Assembly: GCF_003412455.1 (NCBI RefSeq)
Contig: NZ_QTJU01000001.1
Coordinates: 496,001-560,000, forward strand
Length of the DNA: 64,000 nucleotides
Reading direction: 5' to 3'
From: Deminuibacter soli
GTDB lineage: Bacteria > Bacteroidota > Bacteroidia > Chitinophagales > Chitinophagaceae
Shown piece after piece: positions 58,576 to 64,000 of this stretch; position 1 is the stretch's first letter, and every line of letters begins with the position of its first letter. Position numbers and translations under genes: made by a program. Under the pieces are notes generated by a model that was given only the letters and a program-made list of their open reading frames with translations, searched no databases and was not told the origin of the DNA.

Positions 58576-58929
58576 TTATTTAACACGTTTTTCCTTAATC
58601 CTGGCACTTTTACCACTGCGTTCACGCAGGTAGTAAAGTTTGGCGCGACGTACTTTACCTACTTTGTTCAGCTGGATGCCGTCGATGTTTGGAGAGAAGA
58701 AAGGGAACAACCTTTCAACGCCTACACCGTCAGAAATCTTGCGAACGGTAAAAGTAGCGGTAGAACCGGTACCCTGGATTTTAACCACATCTCCGCGGAA
58801 GCTCTGGATACGTTCCTTGCCACCTTCCACAATTTTATAGTTAACGGTAACGTTGTCACCGGCTTTGAATTTAGGAAAATCCTTTTTTGCTGTCAGTTGC
58901 TCATGCACAAATAGAACTGCTGCGTTCAT
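58576..58929 (-). CDS. rplS: Ribosomal protein L19
   Basis: 117 residues. Part of the 50S subunit at the 30S interface. [33 protein letters not shown] and [46 protein letters not shown] are standard L19 segments. It stands alone with its own promoter (58950-58981) and terminator, and is not in the usual rpsP-rimM-trmD-rplS cluster, at least not in this window. Confidence 0.97.
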   Translation of the reverse strand: MNAAVLFVHEQLTAKKDFPKFKAGDNVTVNYKIVEGGKERIQSFRGDVVKIQGTGSTATFTVRKISDGVGVERLFPFFSPNIDGIQLNKVGKVRRAKLYYLRERSGKSARIKEKRVK

Positions 58930-58949
58930 GGCTTAAAATTTAAGGACGG

Positions 58950-58981
58950 CAAAGGTAAGTACCAATGCTATCAATTCCAAA
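58950..58981 (-). promoter_or_regulatory. rplS promoter
   Basis: TTTG (58978-58981), 20 nt, TACCTTTG (58950-58957) on the minus strand, 20 nt before the rplS start. The same -7 word and spacing as atpA. A second TAAATTTG lies at 59004-59011. Confidence 0.75.
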
Positions 58982-59096
58982 GAAAATATTTTCGTTTCGG
59001 GGGCAAATTTAGCTCATTTCTGTCGCATTTCCCTGTAAAACACGCAGCATCAGGTATTTATTCAGGTAAAAACGCTGCTATTTCTTTCAAAAAAAA

Positions 59097-59121
59097 TTCC
59101 GGCACCTTGCGGGTGCCGGAA
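59097..59121 (-). terminator. Terminator of rny
   Basis: Perfect 10-bp stem TTCCGGCACC / GGTGCCGGAA with a five-base loop, followed on the minus strand by eight T residues. Confidence 0.92.
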
Positions 59122-59147
59122 CTGTATATGTTTAACCAGCAGGCTGA

Positions 59148-60713
59148 TTATCGTGCTACGTTTACTGCCCTTTTCTCGCGAATTACGGTTACTTTAATCT
59201 GGCCGGGATAAGTCATCTCGGTCTGGATTTTCTGCGCAATTTCGAAGCTCAGTTTATCGCTTTCGCTATCGGTTACTTTTTCCGCCTCAACAATTACACG
59301 CAGTTCGCGACCGGCCTGGATGGCGTATGCCTTCTCTACGCCCTGGTAGGCCATAGCGAGGTTTTCAAGGTCTTTAATGCGCTGCAGGTACTGTTGCATA
59401 ATCTCCCTTCGTGCACCGGGGCGGGCGCCGCTAATGGCGTCACAGGCCTGCACAATGGGTGAAATCACATACTGCATCTCCATTTCATCGTGGTGGGCAC
59501 CAATGGCATTTACCACGGCAGGGTTTTCACCATATTTTTCGGCTAAGCGCGCACCCAGCAGGGCATGGCTCAGTTCAGTTTCTTCGTCGGGCACTTTACC
59601 AATGTCGTGGAGCAGACCGGCACGTTTGGCCAGTTTGGGGTTAAGGCCCAGTTCAGCTGCCATAATACCACACAGGTTGGCTACTTCACGGCTGTGCATC
59701 AGCAGGTTTTGACCGTAAGAAGAACGGAAGCGCATTTTACCTACAATACGCACCAGCTCTTTGTGTAAACCGTGGATACCCAGTTCAATAACGGTACGCT
59801 CCCCTATTTCCATTACCTGCTCTTCCAGCTGTTTGCGGGTTTTCTCTACCACTTCCTCGATACGGGCCGGGTGAATACGGCCATCGGCTACCAGGCGCTG
59901 CAGTGACAGGCGGGCGATTTCCCTTCTCAACGGGTCGAATGAAGAAAGCACAATGGCTTCAGGGGTATCATCCACAATCAGGTCAACACCTGTTGCCGCT
60001 TCAATGGCGCGGATGTTACGGCCTTCACGGCCAATGATCTGCCCTTTTATTTCATCGCTTTCCAGGTTGAAAACGGTAACTGTATTCTCGATGGTTTGCT
60101 CAGCAGCGGTGCGCTGAATGCTCTGGATAATTACTTTGCGGGCTTCCTTGTTGGCTTTCTGCTTGGCATCTTCAATAATTTCCTGCTGCAGTGCCAGGGC
60201 CTGGGTGTGGGCTTCCTGTTTCAGGCTTTCAACCAGTTGTGATTTGGCTTCTTCGGCTGTAAGACCGGCAATTTTTTCAAGGCGGCGGATATGCTCTTCC
60301 TGGTGTTTTTCCAGCTCGGTGCGTTTGTGGCTCACCACTTCAATCTGGCGGTTCAGGTTTTCCTTGATGGCCTCGTTTTCCTTGATCTGCTTTTCGATAG
60401 CAGCCTCTTTCTGGTTAATGGCAATCTCTTTCTGCTTGATCCTGTTCTCTGTTTCGCCGAGTTTTTTATTTCTTTCGAGCACATCTTTATCGTGCTCAGC
60501 TTTTAATTGTACAAATTTTTCCTTCGCTTCAAGTTGCTTTTCCTTCTTAATATTCTCTGCGCGTATCTCTGCTTCTTTTAAAATACTCTGAGCCCGGGCC
60601 TCTGCATCATCTACCTGCTTCTGTGTATTCTTGGCAAAAATGAACTTACCTGCAATAATCCCGACAGCAATCGCTATTACACCAATTATTATATACATAC
60701 CTGTTTGATCCAT
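59148..60713 (-). CDS. rny: Ribonuclease Y
   Basis: 521 residues. Membrane-anchored endoribonuclease that starts mRNA decay. Layout: N-terminal membrane segment (about 5-27, [21 protein letters not shown]), a long coiled coil (about 30-200), KH domain (about 210-275, [20 protein letters not shown]), and HD domain (about 335-430) with [11 protein letters not shown] and [12 protein letters not shown]. The start lies upstream of the anchor. A TATCTTCG element (60798-60805) on the minus strand is the probable promoter, giving a leader with a small hairpin. Confidence 0.96.
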   Translation of the reverse strand: MDQTGMYIIIGVIAIAVGIIAGKFIFAKNTQKQVDDAEARAQSILKEAEIRAENIKKEKQLEAKEKFVQLKAEHDKDVLERNKKLGETENRIKQKEIAINQKEAAIEKQIKENEAIKENLNRQIEVVSHKRTELEKHQEEHIRRLEKIAGLTAEEAKSQLVESLKQEAHTQALALQQEIIEDAKQKANKEARKVIIQSIQRTAAEQTIENTVTVFNLESDEIKGQIIGREGRNIRAIEAATGVDLIVDDTPEAIVLSSFDPLRREIARLSLQRLVADGRIHPARIEEVVEKTRKQLEEQVMEIGERTVIELGIHGLHKELVRIVGKMRFRSSYGQNLLMHSREVANLCGIMAAELGLNPKLAKRAGLLHDIGKVPDEETELSHALLGARLAEKYGENPAVVNAIGAHHDEMEMQYVISPIVQACDAISGARPGARREIMQQYLQRIKDLENLAMAYQGVEKAYAIQAGRELRVIVEAEKVTDSESDKLSFEIAQKIQTEMTYPGQIKVTVIREKRAVNVAR

Positions 60714-61081
60714 GCTTTAATGGCGTTTTTAAATTTAATTCATAATCCTGTACCCCGCTCACTCTTATAGGCACACAGTGCGCGGTAAGGTAAGTTGCGA
60801 AGATAATTAAAGCGAATCAAATTTTCAGAAAGAGTAAATTTCCCTTATTAAGACCAATAATTCCAGTTATGGGAAATGCAATACTTGTTATAAAATATTA
60901 ACATTCTGATTATCAAAAAATTACAGAAAATTAATACTTGGCACTATACTTGGCTATAAGTTGGTACCCGTTTTTATTCCGACGAAGTCCCGAAAACAGA
61001 ACGTTTACCCGTAAACGTTTCAACAAAAAAATCCGGTATAAGCTACCGGATTTTTTTATGCCCCTGTGAGAATAAGATCAA
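60714..61081. other. Gene-free 368-bp stretch between rny and zapA
   Basis: No coding potential seen. From right to left on the minus strand it holds: the zapA terminator (61031-61051); a 9-bp palindrome AACGTTTAC / GTAAACGTT around CC (61000-61019); three ATACTTGG-type words (60934, 60946, 60956) at 12- and 10-nt steps; an inverted repeat ATTTCCC / GGGAAAT (near 60835-60875); the rny -7 element TATCTTCG (60798-60805); and an imperfect hairpin in the rny leader (ACCGCGCACT / AGTGAGCGGGGT, near 60750-60787). A small RNA here is possible; I could not fold a convincing 6S structure. Confidence 0.5.
61031..61051 (-). terminator. Terminator of zapA
   Basis: Perfect 8-bp stem ATCCGGTA / TACCGGAT with loop TAAGC, flanked by an A-run and a T-run, so it may also stop transcription from the other side. 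Confidence 0.88.
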
Positions 61082-61378
61082 TTATACATTAAACAGCGCT
61101 TTATCTAACATAAGCTCCAGGGCTGCCAGTTTGTTGATGGTTTCTTCGGTACGGATAAGGTCTTCACCGGTTTTGTTCTGCTCCATGGCAAACCAGATGA
61201 GTACCATGGCCACGTAATCCTGCATGTCTTTCCCGGCGAAGCTGGTTTTAAATTCAACAATTTTGTCGTTGATCAGCTTGATGGTTTTACGCACCAGCTC
61301 TTCGTTAGACGGTTCTATTTTAAGGCGGTAACTTCTGTCACCGATAATAATATTGACTGGTATTAATTCAGGCTTCAT
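61082..61378 (-). CDS. zapA: ZapA-like cell division protein
   Basis: 98 residues. ZapA binds FtsZ and bundles protofilaments at the division site. The N-terminal domain VNIIIGDRSYRLKIEPSNEELVRKTIKLINDKI is the family core; the C-terminal half is a coiled coil (KTSFAGKDMQDYVAMVLIWFAMEQ and on). It begins three bases after the stop of the coiled-coil gene upstream, so the two are coupled, and follows pheT in the same direction, as in other Bacteroidota. Confidence 0.92.
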   Translation of the reverse strand: MKPELIPVNIIIGDRSYRLKIEPSNEELVRKTIKLINDKIVEFKTSFAGKDMQDYVAMVLIWFAMEQNKTGEDLIRTEETINKLAALELMLDKALFNV

Positions 61379-61381
61379 GTG

Positions 61382-61669
61382 TTATGCATTCAGCAGTGAC
61401 AGGCATTTTTCTATTTCTTTGAGATATCCGTCTATGCGTTTTTCGAGGGCTTTTTTTTCTGTGCCGTTGAGGTTACCGGTGCTGATTTGTACAATATCCA
61501 GCTGTTCCTGCAGCTGCTGCACTTTATCTTCCCGGGTTTTCACCACTTGTTTGGCTTGTTGCAAATCGGTTTTCAGCTGCAGGTTTTCTTTCTGCAATAC
61601 CTGGTACTGCCGCAATAGTTGCTGCAACTTATCGTGTACTGCCTTTAATTGTGTTTCCAGGTCTGCCAT
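61382..61669 (-). CDS. Small coiled-coil protein upstream of zapA
   Basis: 95 residues, almost entirely heptad-repeat helix (MADLETQLKAVHDKLQQLLRQYQVLQ, then LQQAKQVVKTREDKVQQLQEQLDIVQ), Gln/Leu/Lys-rich, ending KRIDGYLKEIEKCLSLLNA. No membrane segment. The fold recalls ZapB, the coiled-coil partner of ZapA, but sequence similarity to ZapB is not provable by eye. The position directly before zapA (three-base gap) supports a role at the division site. It lies 58 bp after pheT. Confidence 0.82.
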   Translation of the reverse strand: MADLETQLKAVHDKLQQLLRQYQVLQKENLQLKTDLQQAKQVVKTREDKVQQLQEQLDIVQISTGNLNGTEKKALEKRIDGYLKEIEKCLSLLNA

Positions 61670-61727
61670 AATGGTATAGGGAAATCCCGCACAAGTTGTA
61701 CCACAATTTTGTGCGGGATGTAAAAAA

Positions 61728-64000
61728 TTATTTTCTGATTTCTGCGCTCAGTTCTTTTTCAAAACCGGCTACAAGTTTACCAATCATTCCATCAATTTCT
61801 TTATCCGTCAGGGTTTTTTCTTCATCCTGGAAAGTGAAATTAACGGCCATTGATTTTTTGTCGGGGCCGAGTTTGTCGCTTTCGAAAATATCGAAGAGGC
61901 GCACCTGCTGCAGCTTAGGCAGTTTTGTTTTCGCAATCACTGCCTGCAATGCTTCGTAGGTAGTGCTGCGCGGAACTACCAGGGCCAGATCGCGCTGAAC
62001 TGCCGGGAAACGCGGCACTTCGCGGTAGGTAATTTTTTTCTGGCCTGCCAGTTCGAGCAACAGCAGAAAATCAATATCGATAAAATACACCTGTTGTTTA
62101 ATATCAAACGCATTGAGCTGCTCACGGCTTACCTCGATAATGGTGGCAACGGTTTGTTTACCGGCCAGTACTTCCAGCTCTATGGCGTGTTTGCTCTGCG
62201 TTTTGTGCACATAGCTGAAATTTCCGATGCCTGCACTTTGCAACAAGGCTTCTGCTACACCTTTGGCAATATAGAAATCAACTGCCTGTGCTTTACCCTG
62301 CCAGCTGTCTGTTACGATATTGCCGGTGAGGTAGGCGCAGAAATGTTCTTTCTCGCTGTAATTGCCCACACCGCTTTGGTGGTAGGTTTTACCTGTTTCA
62401 AAAAACAGCAGGTTGCTGTTTTTGCGGTTGCTGTTGTAGGCAATGGATTCCAGGCCGGTTTCCAGCATGGAGGGGCGCAGTACATCGAGCTCAACGCTGA
62501 GGTTGTTGATCATTTTCACCGAACCGGCCAGCACTTCTTCTGAGAAATATTTGCTGTTGGTGATAGAGTTGGTGAGTATTTCATTAAAGCCTTTGCCTAC
62601 GAGGTAACCTGCCAGCTTTTCGCGCATGCCTTCTTTAAAACCAAGCGATTCAATAGCAGGAGAAATGGTAATAGCTGTAGGAATATCAATGTTGTCGAGG
62701 CCATCGATACGCAAAATTTCTTCTACGATATCTGCGCCCAGGCTAATATCCGGTTTACTGTACGGAACTGCCACCCACAATTCGTCCATGCCTTCTTTTA
62801 CAATCTCGAAACCAAGGCTGGTGAGAATACGTTTTACTGCATCGGGGTGATAGTTTTTACCGCTGAGCTTTTTCAGGTAGTGGTATTTCAGGGCCACCTG
62901 TTTTTTTGCTTCGGGGTTTGGATAGATGTCAATTATATCTGATGCTATTTCACCACCGGCAATTTCCCTGATGAGCAGCGCGGCACGTTTCAGCACATTG
63001 ACCGTATTGGAAATATCCACACCTTTTTCAAAACGAGTGGCTGCATCTGTACGCAGGCCATGCCTGAACGATGTTCTGCGCGTAGTGATGGGATTAAACC
63101 ATGCACTTTCGAGAAAAATATTCGTTGTGGTATTTTTAACGCCACTGTATAAACCGCCAAACACACCGGCAATACACATGGGGCCTTCAGCATTGGCAAT
63201 TACCAGGTCTTCTGCATCCAGCCTGCGTTCTTTTTCGTCTAATGTAACGAACGGTGTGCCTGCAGGCATGTTCTTTACAATTACGGTGTTGCCGGTAATG
63301 GCATCTGCATCAAAGGCATGCAGTGGCTGACCGGTATCGTGCAGCACGAAGTTGGTGATGTCGACAATATTATTGATCGGGCGCAGGCCAATAGCCAGCA
63401 ACCTGTCTTTCAGCCATTGCGGCGATTCCTGCACGGTAACACCCTTGATGCTTACACCGGCATAGCGCTGGCAGGCATCGGTGTTTTCGATGTGCACTTC
63501 AATGGGTTGCCCTCCCTGATCGGGTTTAAACGTTGACGGAAACGGGCTTTTCACCCTTGCGTCTTTGTTATTGTGATGCGTTAAATAAGCACAAACATCC
63601 CTGGCGACACCGTAATGGCTCATGGCATCCATGCGGTTAGGGGTAAGACCGATTTCATAGATCCAGTCTTCATAAGGCTGAAAGTACGAAGTGGCAGACT
63701 GGCCAACCTGTGCTGTTTCGGGCAGCACCATAATGCCGGCGTGGCTTTGGCCCATACCGATTTCATCTTCGGCACAAATCATCCCGAAGCTTTCTTCCCC
63801 GCGGATTTTGGCCACTTTCATGGTCAGCGGTTCGCCTGTGGAAGGATAAATGGTGGTACCAACGGTTGCCACCACTACTTTCTGGCCTGCAGCCACATTG
63901 GGTGCACCGCAAACAATCTGCAGCGGGGCTTCGCCGCCAACATTTACTTTGGTTACCCTGAGCTTGTCTGCATTGGGATGCGGAACACACTCCAGTACTT
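61728..64000 (-). CDS. pheT: Phenylalanyl-tRNA synthetase beta subunit (5' end outside the window)
   Basis: About 757 residues are visible; the start lies beyond position 64000. The reading frame continues unbroken to the edge through VPHPNADKLRVTKVNVGG, part of the N-terminal tRNA-binding (EMAP/Arc1p-like) domain. Further on: the B3/B4 editing domain with RPINNIVDITNFVLHDTGQPLHAFDAD, B5 with a DIVEEILRIDG helix, the catalytic-like core (VLRPSMLETGLESIAYNSNRK), and the C-terminal anticodon-binding FDX domain (FPAVQRDLALVVP, DEEKTLTDKEID). The beta subunit holds the editing site that removes mischarged tyrosine. A Met-like GTG at 63896 is internal, not the start. Confidence 0.97.
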   Translation of the reverse strand, partial: VLECVPHPNADKLRVTKVNVGGEAPLQIVCGAPNVAAGQKVVVATVGTTIYPSTGEPLTMKVAKIRGEESFGMICAEDEIGMGQSHAGIMVLPETAQVGQSATSYFQPYEDWIYEIGLTPNRMDAMSHYGVARDVCAYLTHHNNKDARVKSPFPSTFKPDQGGQPIEVHIENTDACQRYAGVSIKGVTVQESPQWLKDRLLAIGLRPINNIVDITNFVLHDTGQPLHAFDADAITGNTVIVKNMPAGTPFVTLDEKERRLDAEDLVIANAEGPMCIAGVFGGLYSGVKNTTTNIFLESAWFNPITTRRTSFRHGLRTDAATRFEKGVDISNTVNVLKRAALLIREIAGGEIASDIIDIYPNPEAKKQVALKYHYLKKLSGKNYHPDAVKRILTSLGFEIVKEGMDELWVAVPYSKPDISLGADIVEEILRIDGLDNIDIPTAITISPAIESLGFKEGMREKLAGYLVGKGFNEILTNSITNSKYFSEEVLAGSVKMINNLSVELDVLRPSMLETGLESIAYNSNRKNSNLLFFETGKTYHQSGVGNYSEKEHFCAYLTGNIVTDSWQGKAQAVDFYIAKGVAEALLQSAGIGNFSYVHKTQSKHAIELEVLAGKQTVATIIEVSREQLNAFDIKQQVYFIDIDFLLLLELAGQKKITYREVPRFPAVQRDLALVVPRSTTYEALQAVIAKTKLPKLQQVRLFDIFESDKLGPDKKSMAVNFTFQDEEKTLTDKEIDGMIGKLVAGFEKELSAEIRK

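Noticed and set aside
63896-63898. GTG as the start of pheT
   Set aside because: The frame continues upstream to the window edge and encodes the tRNA-binding domain, so this codon is internal.

Overview
The window is a chromosomal stretch from a Bacteroidota bacterium, most likely of the Chitinophagaceae group (inference). Evidence: a fused lpxC/fabZ gene; the type IX secretion regulator PorX; proteins ending in type IX sorting domains (a gliding-motility-type C-terminal domain and a T9SS type A domain); a paired DUF1800/DUF1501 module; a TonB-dependent receptor with a carboxypeptidase-like N-terminal domain; almost no Shine-Dalgarno sequences; and promoters of the Bacteroidota type (TTTG, about 20 nt, TAnnTTTG), seen cleanly before atpA, rplS and purA. 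I found no tRNA, rRNA, CRISPR array or insertion sequence.

Layout. 1-5288 (minus): start of a secreted protein, an acyl-CoA dehydrogenase, a helix-hairpin-helix protein, a PhnP-like metallohydrolase, a small unknown protein and porX. 5490-9925 (plus): an HD phosphohydrolase, then lipid A genes lpxD and lpxC/fabZ, and a small unknown gene. 9953-12490 (minus): an M23 peptidase and an AbiEi/AbiEii-type pair with two palindromic operators. 12682-18671 (minus): a tricorn-like S41 protease and leuS. 18890-23247 (plus): ftsX, DUF3098, uppP, a UMF1-type transporter and a metallohydrolase. 23453-28853: DUF3108 protein and flippase-like membrane protein, ruvC, HIT protein, greA, a 2-hydroxyacid dehydrogenase and rsmA. 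28853-30895 (plus): pdxA and an aldose epimerase-like gene. 31063-35459 (minus): a TonB-receptor operon ending in its probable regulator. 35620-36912: a tandem aspartic protease.

37159-47619 carries ATP synthase genes atpB-E-F-H and atpA on the minus strand, but the cluster is interrupted between atpH and atpA by four plus-strand genes for a lipoprotein and surface or secreted proteins (DUF1800, DUF1501, CHU_C). An ABC exporter follows, bracketed by inverted repeats, then rel/spoT, purA, an acidic protein and pabB. The right end (minus) holds a lytic transglycosylase, gatA, tatA, rplS, rny, zapA with a coiled-coil partner, and pheT, which runs off the window.

Most genes are housekeeping. The most unusual signal is in the gaps: degenerate tandem arrays with a 7-9 nt (mostly 8 nt) period, with a different word at each locus. 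They occur in five of the seven convergent gaps and in the spacers of the atp operon, and related sequences form the inverted repeats around the ABC exporter. Other points of interest are the split ATP synthase cluster, the palindromes at the front of the AbiE-type and TonB-receptor operons, and structured leaders before lpxC/fabZ and inside the TonB-receptor operon.
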